64,000 nucleotides of DNA from Bacillus massilinigeriensis (lineage in GTDB: Bacteria > Bacillota > Bacilli > Bacillales > Cytobacillaceae), in contig NZ_LT630004.1 in NCBI RefSeq assembly GCF_900111815.1, positions 781,671-845,670 of the forward strand, in the 5' to 3' direction. Below the pieces are notes generated by a model. It did not search any database, was not told the origin of the DNA, and saw only the letters and a list, made by a program, of their open reading frames with translations. Of the stretch, positions 16,989 through 26,722 are shown in pieces; position 1 is the stretch's first letter, and every line of letters begins with the position of its first letter. The translations under genes and the position numbers were made by a program.

Positions 16989-17594
16989 ATGGATTCTCAA
17001 TTTCTTCAAGAATGGTTCACCATTGAAAAAGTAATGGATTTAATAAAAGAATACAAGGCACTAGGACCGTTGCCGGGAGTGATGCTCCCAATGCTTGAGG
17101 CATTCTTGCCATTCCTCCCGCTCTTTTTATTTGTAATGGCGAATGCTAATGCCTTTGGACTCTGGTTCGGTTTTCTTTTCTCCTGGATTGGTGCTTGCAC
17201 CGGTGCATTCATTGTCTTTTTGCTTGTTAGGAAGTACGGTCAGCGTCGCATCCTGATATTTGTAAAAAAGCATCCTAAAGTGCAAAAAGGCATGAACTGG
17301 GTGGAACGCCATGGATTCGGTCCGTTGTTTGTCCTGTTATGTTTTCCGTTTACCCCTTCCGCGGTGGTCAATATTGTTGCGGGAATGTCCAAAATCAGCG
17401 TAGCTCAGTATATGCTCGCAGTCATTGCCGGTAAAATGGTGATGATTTTTACTATTAGTTTTGTTGGGTATGATATTCGATCCCTTATTACAAAACCTGT
17501 GCGGACAGCTATTGTAATTCTCATCATTTTTATTCTTTGGTATGTTGGTAAGAGAATTGAAGTAAAAATGAATAGCAGCATTGAAAAAACATGA
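16989..17594 (+). CDS. yhjE: YhjE, VTT (TVP38/DedA-like) family membrane protein
   Basis: A 201-residue membrane protein of the SNARE-associated/VTT family. It has the family-specific FLPFLPLFLFVMANANAFG entry helix, a G-rich turn and GMNWVERHGFGPLFVLLCFPFTPSAVVN. DedA-like members are linked to phospholipid scrambling or undecaprenyl phosphate recycling. ATG 16989 has AAAAAGGAG 6 bases upstream; the frame is open for 24 more codons without a site. Followed after 34 bases by the signal peptidase gene, as yhjE-sipV in B. subtilis. Confidence 0.85.
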   Translation: MDSQFLQEWFTIEKVMDLIKEYKALGPLPGVMLPMLEAFLPFLPLFLFVMANANAFGLWFGFLFSWIGACTGAFIVFLLVRKYGQRRILIFVKKHPKVQKGMNWVERHGFGPLFVLLCFPFTPSAVVNIVAGMSKISVAQYMLAVIAGKMVMIFTISFVGYDIRSLITKPVRTAIVILIIFILWYVGKRIEVKMNSSIEKT

Positions 17595-17628
17595 TGAGTG
17601 AAATAGCCGTAGTCAGGAGGCGAATATT

Positions 17629-18189
17629 TTGAAAGATAAGGTTAGAAGGGGAAGCACTGAATGGTTAAAGGCCTTTGCTGCCGGAATAATTATCTTTGCT
17701 TTTATCAGAACTTTTTTCTTTTCAAATTATGTGGTGGAAGGAGAATCGATGCTTCCCACCCTCCAGGAAGGAAACAAGCTTGTCGTTAACAAGATAGGTT
17801 ACGACATCGGGGACGTAAAGCGTTTTGATGTCATTGTGTTTCATGCGAACGAGAAAGAGGATTATGTAAAACGCGTTATTGGCTTGCCGGGCGATAAAAT
17901 CGAATATAGGGAAGACAGGTTGTTTATCAACGGAAAGGTAGTAGAAGAACCGTTTTTGGAGAAATATCAGGAGCAAATCCAAGGGCATTATTTCACTGGG
18001 GACTTTACCTTAAAGGAAGTTGCAGGTAAGGAAACAGTTCCGGATGGGAAGCTCTTTGTTCTTGGAGATAACCGTCTTGGGAGCTGGGACAGCAGATACT
18101 TTGGATTCATTTCTATCGACCAGGTGGTTGGGAAAGTGAATCTTCGCTATTGGCCAATCGACGAAATGGTCATCTCTTTTGATAAATAA
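17629..18189 (+). CDS. sipV: Signal peptidase I (SipV-like)
   Basis: A 186-residue single-span membrane serine protease that removes signal peptides from exported proteins. The membrane segment spans about 14-32. The catalytic serine is S40 in VEGESMLPTL and the lysine is K81 in YVKRVIGLPGD. The C-terminal box GDNRLGSWDSRYFG is present. It starts at TTG 17629 with CAGGAGG 9 bases upstream. The yhjE neighbour indicates the sipV position, though paralogues are alike. Confidence 0.9.
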   Translation: MKDKVRRGSTEWLKAFAAGIIIFAFIRTFFFSNYVVEGESMLPTLQEGNKLVVNKIGYDIGDVKRFDVIVFHANEKEDYVKRVIGLPGDKIEYREDRLFINGKVVEEPFLEKYQEQIQGHYFTGDFTLKEVAGKETVPDGKLFVLGDNRLGSWDSRYFGFISIDQVVGKVNLRYWPIDEMVISFDK

Positions 18190-18276
18190 ACCTAGTCCCT
18201 CTATCATTTTATGGCTGCATGGTTAATCCACCGTTTCTTGTGGTAAAAGCATAGTAAAAAGCGAGGAGATGAGAGG

Positions 18277-18603
18277 ATGGAAGAGCAGAGGCGGCCATAT
18301 TTTGTCAGTATTGCAAGCGGGGAGGTACTGGAACAACCTGCTGAAGATACAGGGTATTTTAGGATTACTGCAACAGGAGAAGAAGTGAAGCAACTTCGTG
18401 AATTCCTTGGAGAAAATGATAAAGCAGATTGGGAGACTTTTGCAAGAGCACACGTCCCATTCAAGGAATATCATGATAATAAGGCAGACGCAGATTACGA
18501 TCGTACAATTGATGAAGTCTATCATTTGATTTATCAACTAGGCGATGACAAAGCAAAAAAACATATAGAGAGCATGGGGATTTTGGATAGCAACCGTTTG
18601 TAG
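18277..18603 (+). CDS. Conserved hypothetical protein, 108 residues
   Basis: I do not recognise this family. The 108-residue product is acidic, soluble and mostly helical after a short beta-rich start (RPYFVSIASGEVLEQP). GAGGAGATGAGAGG precedes the ATG. It lies alone between the signal peptidase and addB, and it is closed by a strong terminator, so it may be a single-gene unit. Codon use is like its neighbours, with no sign of transfer. Confidence 0.75.
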   Translation: MEEQRRPYFVSIASGEVLEQPAEDTGYFRITATGEEVKQLREFLGENDKADWETFARAHVPFKEYHDNKADADYDRTIDEVYHLIYQLGDDKAKKHIESMGILDSNRL

Positions 18604-18644
18604 GTTTGGAATTGTCCAAAAACAAACAGTGGTCGAAACTCTAT

Positions 18645-18690
18645 AAAAAGGCATTCCTTCACTTTGGCCTCAAGAGGAATGCCTTTTTAT
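18645..18690 (+). terminator. Intrinsic terminator before addB
   Basis: A perfect 14-base-pair stem, AAAAAGGCATTCCT / AGGAATGCCTTTTT, with a 16-base loop, ending in TTTTT. Confidence 0.92.
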
Positions 18691-18769
18691 TGTGGTTTGA
18701 AGCAACGGCAGTTATCCTCGATTGAAAGCAGTGAACAGCTTCTCACCTTGATATCCAGTAACGGCAAAA

Positions 18770-18798
18770 TTGGAATAACACGCAAAAAGAGGTATAAT
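18770..18798 (+). promoter_or_regulatory. Sigma-A-like promoter for addBA
   Basis: TTGGAA (18770-18775), a 17-base spacer and TATAAT (18793-18798) lie 81 bases upstream of addB. A second GGTATAAT occurs at 18820-18827 without a clear -35. Confidence 0.72.
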
Positions 18799-18878
18799 GA
18801 AAAATGTGAACATGTGTTTGGTATAATATTTAATATGATGATAGAAAAGCAATTAACGAAGAAAGAAGGGGAGTGCCT

Positions 18879-21800
18879 ATGCCGGTTCGTATGGTGCTTG
18901 GCCGCTCCGGGAGCGGAAAGACGGAGCTTTGTTTAAGGGAAATACGAAATGAACTTGCTCAAAACCCAGAAGGAAATCCAATCATATACCTAGTGCCAGA
19001 GCAAATGTCCTTTCTGTCAGAATATCGTCTTGCTACTACTCCTGGTCTTGGAGGCATGGTGAGAGCGCAGGTATACAGCTTTCCTCGCCTAGCGTGGAGA
19101 GTTCTTCAGGAAACGGGAGGCGCTTCCCGCCGCCATTTGACTAGTGTTGGAATCAGTATGATGATTCGTAAAATTATTGAAGACAAGAAACAGGATCTAA
19201 AGATTTTTCAGCGTGCAGCAGACAAGTCCGGGTTTATTGCACAGATGGAAGGGATGCTGACAGAGTTTAAACGGCATGCGATTGGGCCCGAATATTTGAG
19301 TCAGGAGATTCCAGGTAGTAAGGCTTTAAAGGAAAAACTTCACGATATTGAAATGATTTACCGCCGTTTTGAAGAGGAGCTTTATGGTAAATACATTGAT
19401 TCAGAGGACTATTTCCGATTCCTCGCTGAAAAAATTCCGCAATCAAAGTATTTAAAAGGCGCAGAAATTTTTATAGATGGATTTTACCAGTTTACTCCCT
19501 TGGAGATTAAGGTCATCGAACAGCTAGCTCTTTCCTGCAGAAAGGTCACTATAACACTAGCTCTTGACCAGCCTTTTTATACTGCAGGTCCAGATGAGCT
19601 TCATATGTTTCGCTTAACTGGGGAAACATGTAAAGCCCTTTATGAGTCATTTAGACAACTCGGAGTGGAGATAGAAGATGAGGTTATACTGAAGGGTCAA
19701 AAGCGTTGGAACAATGAAGCGTTAAGGCATTTGGAAGCAGAATTTGATACAAGGCCGGTAAACCCAGCAACTGCAGGAGAAGCAGTTAAGCTGTTTCAGG
19801 CTGTAAACCGCCGTGCTGAGATAGAAGGAATAGCAAGAGAGATACTGAGCCTCGTTCGTGACAAGGGATACCGGTTCAAGGATATTGCGATCTTGATGAG
19901 GAATGGAAATGATTACAGGGAAATCCTCGAAACGATATTCCGAGATTATCAAATTCCTTATTTCATTGATCAAAAGAGGACGATGCTGAACCATCCGGCG
20001 ATAGAACTAGTGCGATCCAGCCTGGAAACAGTGCTCGGGAATTGGCGCTATGAACCTATATTTAGAGCGGTCAAAACAGACTTGCTCTTTCCGCTTGAGG
20101 CAGATATCTATACTTACCGGGAGAAAATGGATAAGCTTGAAAATTATGTTCTCGCTTATGGAATTCAAGGAGAGAAGTGGACACGGAAAGATCGTTGGGT
20201 CTACAGGCGCATAAGGGGACTTGAGTTTACGGATACAGCCCAGACAGATGCAGAGAAAGAAATGGAACAAGAGCTTAATGAAATGAGGCTAATCCTCACA
20301 GCTCCTCTTCTTAGAATGGCAAGGCGCTTAAAAAGGGCAGATAACGGCAGAAAGCTTTGCGAGGCAGTTTATTTGTTTCTGGAAGAACTAGATGTACCAG
20401 CTAAACTGGAAAAATGGAGGAGCATGGCAGAGGAGCAGGGGGATCTTGTGGCCGCGAGAGAGCATGATCAGGCATGGAACGGAATAATCAGCCTTCTTGA
20501 TGAATTTGTAGAAATGCTCGGAGATCAAAAAGTGGCTCCGCGAGATTTTATGTCGATTTTAGATGCTGGCTTTGAATCACTTCAGTTTTCGCTTATTCCG
20601 CCAGCGATTGATCAAGTATTGGTGGCTAACTTGGAAAAATCGAGGGTTTCTGAGATCAAGGCGGCCTTCGTTATTGGTGTAAACGAAGGGGTTCTCCCTG
20701 CGAAGCAAACCGAGGAAGGTATTCTTGGCGATGACGAAAGGCAAGCATTAGGGCTGATGGGGATTCGAATCGGTGCAGAAAGCAGAATAAAGCTTCTTGA
20801 CGAGAACTTCCTTGCGTACAAAGCTTTTACCACTCCTTCTGAATACTTATACGTCAGCTACCCGATTGCGAATGAAGAAGGAAAGGCGCTCATACCATCC
20901 TCTTATATAAAAAGATTCCAGGAAATTTTCACGGATCTTGTACAGAGAATCTTTGCAGCAGAGCCATCAGGGCTTAAGGAGATGGAACAGCTGACTTTTG
21001 TTTCAAATGAAACATCCGCTCTTTCCTTCTTAGCAATTCAGCTTCAGCAAAAGAAGCTAAATTATCCTATCTTCGACTTTTGGTGGGATGTGTACGACTA
21101 TTTCATGGAAAGCGTCCAATGGAGGGGGACGGCGAAAAAAGTTCTTTCTAGCCTTTTTTACGAGAACAGGACAAAAAGGCTATCAGAAAGTGTCAGCAGT
21201 GATCTATTTGGGGAAGTCATTGAGGCAAGTGTTTCAAGGATGGAGCTGTTCAACAGCTGTCCGTTCTCTCATTATGCCCAGCATGGCTTAAAGCTGAGAG
21301 ACCGGAAGATTTTCAGGCTGGAAGCTCCGGATATTGGAGAGCTTTTCCATGCAGCATTGAAGTATATTGCAGAAACAGTAATGGATAGGAACCTAAGCTG
21401 GGCAAGACTCACCCAGCAACAGACGGAGGAATTGGCCAAAGAGGCGGTTGTCACGCTTGCGCCAAGGCTTCAGAACGAGATTCTCCTAAGCTCTAACAGG
21501 CACCATTATATTAGGCAAAAACTACAAAACATCATTACAAGGGCTTCTCTTGTTCTTGGGGAGCATGCTAAGCTTAGCGGTTTTGCACCTGTTGGTGTAG
21601 AACTGGGCTTCGGGCGAAACGGAGATTTGCCGCCGTTAGGATTTTCCTTGAAAAATGGTGCGAAAATGCAGTTAGTCGGAAGGATTGACAGAGTAGACAA
21701 GGCGGAGGATGAGAGCGGGATTTATTTAAGGGTTATAGATTACAAATCTAGCGGTAAAGAACTGAACTTGACAGAAGTATACTATGGATTGGCACTTCAA

Positions 21801-22352
21801 ATGCTTACCTATTTAGATATCGTCCTGACCCACTCAAAAGGAATTGTCGGAAAACGAGCAGTTCCTGCGGGCGTCCTGTATTTCCATGTCCATAACCCGA
21901 TTATTAATGCGCGGAAAATGCTGACGCTTGATGAGATTGAAGAGGAAATCATGAAGCAGTTTAAAATGAACGGCTTGCTTTTAGCGGATGAACATGTCAT
22001 TAGATTAATGGATCGAAGCCTTGAATCAGGAAATTCGGATATTATTTCTGCTGGCTTTAAAAAGGATGGCACGTTAACGAAAGCATCAAAGGTGGCCACA
22101 AGAAATGATTTTGATTATCTCCGGCAGTTTGTTCGGGAGAAGTATGTGGAAACGGGAGATGAAATAATCGGTGGCAATGTCGACATCTCCCCGTACCGTC
22201 TAAAGGACAAGCTGCCATGTACTTTCTGTTCTTTTAAATCGGTTTGCCAATTTGACCCGTCACTCGGAACGAATGACTATCGAAAGCTTGATCCAAAGAA
22301 AAAAGACGATATCTTGGCTGCCATCAGGGAGGAGGGCAATGGTAATGGCTAA
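18879..22352 (+). CDS. addB: ATP-dependent helicase/nuclease subunit AddB
   Basis: A 1157-residue subunit of the AddAB helicase-nuclease, which resects double-strand breaks to Chi sites for RecA. The N-terminal Walker A is GRSGSGKT (8-15). The C-terminal nuclease domain has VIDYKSS and a four-cysteine iron-sulfur site at C794, C1114, C1117 and C1123, with the spacing known from B. subtilis AddB. ATG 18879 follows AAGGGGAG. The stop overlaps addA by 14 bases, so translation is coupled. It is intact. Confidence 0.95.
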   Translation: MPVRMVLGRSGSGKTELCLREIRNELAQNPEGNPIIYLVPEQMSFLSEYRLATTPGLGGMVRAQVYSFPRLAWRVLQETGGASRRHLTSVGISMMIRKIIEDKKQDLKIFQRAADKSGFIAQMEGMLTEFKRHAIGPEYLSQEIPGSKALKEKLHDIEMIYRRFEEELYGKYIDSEDYFRFLAEKIPQSKYLKGAEIFIDGFYQFTPLEIKVIEQLALSCRKVTITLALDQPFYTAGPDELHMFRLTGETCKALYESFRQLGVEIEDEVILKGQKRWNNEALRHLEAEFDTRPVNPATAGEAVKLFQAVNRRAEIEGIAREILSLVRDKGYRFKDIAILMRNGNDYREILETIFRDYQIPYFIDQKRTMLNHPAIELVRSSLETVLGNWRYEPIFRAVKTDLLFPLEADIYTYREKMDKLENYVLAYGIQGEKWTRKDRWVYRRIRGLEFTDTAQTDAEKEMEQELNEMRLILTAPLLRMARRLKRADNGRKLCEAVYLFLEELDVPAKLEKWRSMAEEQGDLVAAREHDQAWNGIISLLDEFVEMLGDQKVAPRDFMSILDAGFESLQFSLIPPAIDQVLVANLEKSRVSEIKAAFVIGVNEGVLPAKQTEEGILGDDERQALGLMGIRIGAESRIKLLDENFLAYKAFTTPSEYLYVSYPIANEEGKALIPSSYIKRFQEIFTDLVQRIFAAEPSGLKEMEQLTFVSNETSALSFLAIQLQQKKLNYPIFDFWWDVYDYFMESVQWRGTAKKVLSSLFYENRTKRLSESVSSDLFGEVIEASVSRMELFNSCPFSHYAQHGLKLRDRKIFRLEAPDIGELFHAALKYIAETVMDRNLSWARLTQQQTEELAKEAVVTLAPRLQNEILLSSNRHHYIRQKLQNIITRASLVLGEHAKLSGFAPVGVELGFGRNGDLPPLGFSLKNGAKMQLVGRIDRVDKAEDESGIYLRVIDYKSSGKELNLTEVYYGLALQMLTYLDIVLTHSKGIVGKRAVPAGVLYFHVHNPIINARKMLTLDEIEEEIMKQFKMNGLLLADEHVIRLMDRSLESGNSDIISAGFKKDGTLTKASKVATRNDFDYLRQFVREKYVETGDEIIGGNVDISPYRLKDKLPCTFCSFKSVCQFDPSLGTNDYRKLDPKKKDDILAAIREEGNGNG

Positions 22353-25300
22353 ACTTAATATACCCCCAATGCCGGAGGGCTTGACATGGACAAGTGATCA
22401 ATGGAAGGCAATCACAGCAAAAGGACAAGACACACTTGTCGCAGCAGCTGCGGGCTCCGGTAAGACAGCGGTTCTCGTTGAGCGGATTATCAGGAAGATT
22501 ACGGACTGCAATGAACCGTTGAATGTGGATGAATTGCTAGTCGCCACCTTCACCAATGCATCTGCTGCCGAGATGAGGCATAGGATCGGAGTGGCGCTTG
22601 AAGAGGCGATAGATAAAGATCCGAAATCTCCTCATTTGAAAATGCAGCTAAGTCTACTTAACCGTGCTTCTATTTCGACTCTTCATTCCTTTTGTCTAGA
22701 AGTTATTCGAAAATACTATTATTTAATCGATATAGATCCAGGGTTTCGGATTGCAGAGGATACGGAAGGACAGCTGCTTAAGGATGAAGTAATGGACGAT
22801 ATTTTTGAAGAGGAGTACGGAAAACCCGAGAACCAAGCGTTTTTTCGATTAGTAGACACCTTTACAAATGATAGAACCGATGAAGCATTAAAGGATATTA
22901 TCCTAGATTTATACGAGTTTTCCAGAGCCAATCCTTCTCCTGATTGTTATTTGAGTTCGATTGTCGATATGTACGACGCAGGAGAGGAAACAGAAGTGGC
23001 AGAATTGCCTTTCATGAAAAATCTCTTGTTTGATATCAGGCTCCAGTTAAATGGAGCAAAGGAGATGCTGAACAAGGGTTTGGAATTAACGAAGGTGCCA
23101 GGAGGTCCAGCACCCCGTGCTGAGAATTTCCTTTCTGACATCCATGTCGTCGATACGCTGCTTGCGGCTTTGAAAGAGTCATGGAAGGATCTACATGATG
23201 CAATGCAGGTTGTTGAATTCGAAAGGGCTAAACCTGCCAGTCCGAAAACATATGACAAGGGATTAATCGACAAAGCCCAAAAGCTTAGAGATAAAGCAAA
23301 AAAGATCGTGTTAGATATAAAAGAGGAACTTTTCACAAGAAAGCCTCAAAGCTTTTTGAAAGACATGGCCGAAATGAGACCTGTTATCAAAACGCTTGTT
23401 GAACTTGTTAGGCTTTTCTCCAAAAGGTTTGATGCCGTTAAGCAGGAGAAGGGACTTGTCGATTTTTCTGATTTGGAGCATTATACGCTCTCAATCTTGG
23501 CTGAAGGGAGTGACGAAAAGGGAAACCTGCTTCCTTCTGAGGCAGCAGCGTATTATCGAAGGCAGTTCAAAGAAGTGCTCGTAGATGAATATCAGGATAC
23601 GAACATGGTTCAAGAAGCCATTCTACAGCTCGTTACTGCCGACGGAGAAAGCACCGGGAATATGTTTATGGTTGGGGACGTGAAGCAGTCGATTTATCGC
23701 TTTCGCCTCGCTGAACCTAACTTATTCCTCGGCAAATACAATCGATTTAAGGATAATGGAGAAGGAACAGGCCTGAAGATTGATCTTGCAAAAAACTTCC
23801 GAAGCCGGAACGAGGTGTTGGAAGGCACCAACTATCTTTTTAAGCAAATCATGGGAATTACGGTTGGAGAGATTCACTATGATGAGCAGGCCGAACTGAA
23901 GAAGGGCGCCTCCTATCCGGAGGATGAGCCATTTCCGGTAGAAGTTCTCCTGATAGAATCAGCCACTCCTTCTGAACATGGCGACGCGGAAACTTCAGCA
24001 TTAGAAGACGGTGTTTTTGACAGTGCAGACCTAGAACAATCTCAGTATGAAGCAAGAGTGATGGCGAAGGAAATCAAAAAAATGATTGGAGAGCGTCGAA
24101 CTATTTTCAATGGCAAGACAGGGACATCGCGTCCGGTAAATTATCGCGATATCGTTATCTTGCTCCGTTCCATGACATGGGCACCGCAAATTATGGAGGA
24201 GTTTAAGCTGCAAGGAATACCTGTATACGCTAATCTTTCGACAGGCTATTTTGAAGCAACCGAAATATCCATTATGCTGTCACTGCTAAAAGTAATCGAC
24301 AATCCGCTTCAAGATATCCCGCTTGCATCTGTTCTCCGGTCCCCAATTGTAGGGATTGATGAAGAGGGAATGGCGAAAATCAGGCTTGCAAACAAGAGGG
24401 GCGCATATTTTGATGCATTGGAGGAATTTTCAGCAAAAGCTCCGGCGGAGGCTGATGAGAGCCTGCAAGAAATCACGAGCGTTTTTTTAGAAAAACTAAA
24501 GAGATGGAGAACAACTGCAAGGCAAGGATCCGTTTCAGAGCTGATTTGGCAGTTGCTCCGCGAAACTGGCTTCTATGATTTTGCTGGAGGAATGCCGGGA
24601 GGGAAGCAGCGGCAGGCTAACTTGAGGGCGCTCTATGACAGGGCAAGACAATATGAATCAACCTCTTTCAGGGGACTGTTCCGTTTCTTGCGCTTTATCG
24701 ACCGAATGAGAGAGCGCGGGAACGACCTGGGTACAGCGGGAGCAATCGGTGAACAGGAGGATGTCGTAAGGATGATGACGATCCATAGCAGTAAAGGATT
24801 GGAGTTCCCGGTTGTATTTGCCGCTGGTCTTGCAAGGAATTTCAATATGATGGACTTGAAGAAATTTTATATGCTGGACAAGGAATTCGGATTTGCTGCA
24901 AAATATGTCAATCCTGAAAAGCGGATATCCTATCCTTCCCTCCCGCAAATTGCTTTTAAAAGAAAAAAGAAATTAGAGATGCTTGCCGAGGAAATGCGAG
25001 TCCTTTACGTTGCCATGACAAGAGCTAAAGAGAAATTGTACTTGCTGGGATCGGTGAAAGATGCAGAGAAGACAATTTCTCAATGGTGCGAAGATGCTGG
25101 AAGTGATTGGCTGCTGGATGAGTATATTCGTGCATCTGCAACAAGCTTTATGGATTGGATAGGACCTGCTGTAATGAGGCATCGAGATGCGGGGAGCTAT
25201 GGTGACCGACAGGGACCGCAATGCGAAGTGTCGGAACACCCTTCAAAATGGAAGATTACTATATTCAAAGCGGAAGATGCCGGTAGATTAGAGGAAGGCG

Positions 25301-26097
25301 GCGTTTCTGAATATGATAACAGATTGGATTTTGTCGCAAGAGGGGAAAAAGTGAACATAGAATCATGTCTTGGCAAAGAGGCCGTCGCAAGGTTAAGCTG
25401 GAGATACGGAAATACGGAAGCGACGGTACATAGGGCCAAGCAATCTGTTTCGGAGTTAAAGAGAAACCAAGAAGCGAGGGATGAGGAGAGCGGAACGGAA
25501 ATAGTGCGTCGCTTCTCTAAACCCATTTTAAACAGACCTAAGTTTATGTTAGAAAAGAAAATGACCCCTGCTGAAAAGGGTACGGCAATGCATATGGTCA
25601 TGCAGCATATTGATCTGTCTGAGCCTATCACTCCCCAAGCTGTCAAAGAACTGATGAACGGGATGGTGGATAGGGAAATGCTCCTTCCTGAACAAAAGGA
25701 TGCAGTGGAGATAGACTGGATTGTTCATTTTTTTGAAAATAAAATAGGCATGCGCCTTTTAAACGCTAAGAATGTCAACCGAGAAGTCCCGTTTTATCTG
25801 TCCTTTCCATCTTCAAGGGTCTATCCGGGTTGGAAGGGAGAGGAAGAAGAAATCTTCATCCAGGGTATTATCGATTGTGTCTTTGAAGATGAGCATGGTA
25901 CGGTCCTTCTAGACTTCAAAAGTGATAACATCCATGAAAGGTTTAAAGGTGGATTTCAAGAAGCACATGATATTCTGAAGGAGAGATATAGGCTCCAAAT
26001 CTCCTTGTACACAGAAGCTCTTGAAAAGGTTACAAGGCGAAAAGTGGATGAAAAGTACCTGTATTTCTTTGATGGCGGTCATTTGATTGATATGTGA
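22339..26097 (+). CDS. addA: ATP-dependent helicase/nuclease subunit AddA
   Basis: A 1252-residue UvrD-like helicase with a RecB-type nuclease at the C-terminus; the motor of AddAB. Walker A is GSGKT (39-43). The Walker B region is DEYQDTN, with VGDVKQSIYRFR after it. Helicase motifs MMTIHSSKGLEFPVVF and LYVAMTRAKEKLYLLG lie further on. The nuclease site is LLDFKSDN with D1192 and K1194. ATG 22339 has GGAGG 6 bases upstream inside addB. The gene is intact and its terminator at 26141 is interrupted downstream by a group II intron. Confidence 0.95.
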   Translation: MVMAKLNIPPMPEGLTWTSDQWKAITAKGQDTLVAAAAGSGKTAVLVERIIRKITDCNEPLNVDELLVATFTNASAAEMRHRIGVALEEAIDKDPKSPHLKMQLSLLNRASISTLHSFCLEVIRKYYYLIDIDPGFRIAEDTEGQLLKDEVMDDIFEEEYGKPENQAFFRLVDTFTNDRTDEALKDIILDLYEFSRANPSPDCYLSSIVDMYDAGEETEVAELPFMKNLLFDIRLQLNGAKEMLNKGLELTKVPGGPAPRAENFLSDIHVVDTLLAALKESWKDLHDAMQVVEFERAKPASPKTYDKGLIDKAQKLRDKAKKIVLDIKEELFTRKPQSFLKDMAEMRPVIKTLVELVRLFSKRFDAVKQEKGLVDFSDLEHYTLSILAEGSDEKGNLLPSEAAAYYRRQFKEVLVDEYQDTNMVQEAILQLVTADGESTGNMFMVGDVKQSIYRFRLAEPNLFLGKYNRFKDNGEGTGLKIDLAKNFRSRNEVLEGTNYLFKQIMGITVGEIHYDEQAELKKGASYPEDEPFPVEVLLIESATPSEHGDAETSALEDGVFDSADLEQSQYEARVMAKEIKKMIGERRTIFNGKTGTSRPVNYRDIVILLRSMTWAPQIMEEFKLQGIPVYANLSTGYFEATEISIMLSLLKVIDNPLQDIPLASVLRSPIVGIDEEGMAKIRLANKRGAYFDALEEFSAKAPAEADESLQEITSVFLEKLKRWRTTARQGSVSELIWQLLRETGFYDFAGGMPGGKQRQANLRALYDRARQYESTSFRGLFRFLRFIDRMRERGNDLGTAGAIGEQEDVVRMMTIHSSKGLEFPVVFAAGLARNFNMMDLKKFYMLDKEFGFAAKYVNPEKRISYPSLPQIAFKRKKKLEMLAEEMRVLYVAMTRAKEKLYLLGSVKDAEKTISQWCEDAGSDWLLDEYIRASATSFMDWIGPAVMRHRDAGSYGDRQGPQCEVSEHPSKWKITIFKAEDAGRLEEGGVSEYDNRLDFVARGEKVNIESCLGKEAVARLSWRYGNTEATVHRAKQSVSELKRNQEARDEESGTEIVRRFSKPILNRPKFMLEKKMTPAEKGTAMHMVMQHIDLSEPITPQAVKELMNGMVDREMLLPEQKDAVEIDWIVHFFENKIGMRLLNAKNVNREVPFYLSFPSSRVYPGWKGEEEEIFIQGIIDCVFEDEHGTVLLDFKSDNIHERFKGGFQEAHDILKERYRLQISLYTEALEKVTRRKVDEKYLYFFDGGHLIDM

Positions 26098-26140
26098 TGG
26101 AGGAGAGAAACAAACGTTTGAGTGTTTCTCAAGTTGAAAA

Positions 26141-26174
26141 AGATCCAGAAAGCGATAGCTTCTGGATCTCTTTT
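26141..26174 (+). terminator. addA terminator, interrupted by the intron
   Basis: AGATCCAGA-A-AGC / GCT-TCTGGATCT stem (12 pairs, one bulged A, GATA loop) followed by CTTTT. The intron begins directly after this T-run. On the minus strand the same hairpin is followed by TTTTTC, so before insertion it probably served addA and gerPF from both sides. Confidence 0.85.
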
Positions 26175-26722
26175 GTGTGCCCGGCATGGGTACAGGCTCT
26201 AAGGTGAAAGTCCTGAACAGTGAAGGCAGTAGTAGCTGTAGCTCAAGACAAGGGTATAAGGGGCGACCCTTATATCTGAAGGAAGTCGGCGGCAAACTTC
26301 CGCTCCGAGGAACACGAACCTCATATAAGGCTAGGTGGCATTGGGTGAGTCTGCAAAACAAGACAAAGCCCTTACTGCCGAAGGTGCCACAGAGTAAATG
26401 AGGCGGAGACGTGGAAGGAAAGTCTGTACTCTTACCCGGGGAGAACCTGTCGGAATGCCGTACTCATGCGGTAAGCCTATCCGTGAGGGTAGGTTGAACG
26501 GCAGGCGTCAGCAGAAGCCATAGTACTTGTCCGCTTAAGAGGATAAGGAAGGGCTGAACCAGTTATGGAAAATAGGGGCTAGGCGAATCTTGCCATTCAG
26601 TGAAACAGAAAACAGAGAAACCTGTCTATTGAAAGAAATGGTGAATCCATGGGGGTCAATAGGACAGGGTGGAGAATGGAAGAACACAAACAGAAACCCT
26701 ATTTACGCAGGAGGTTATATCA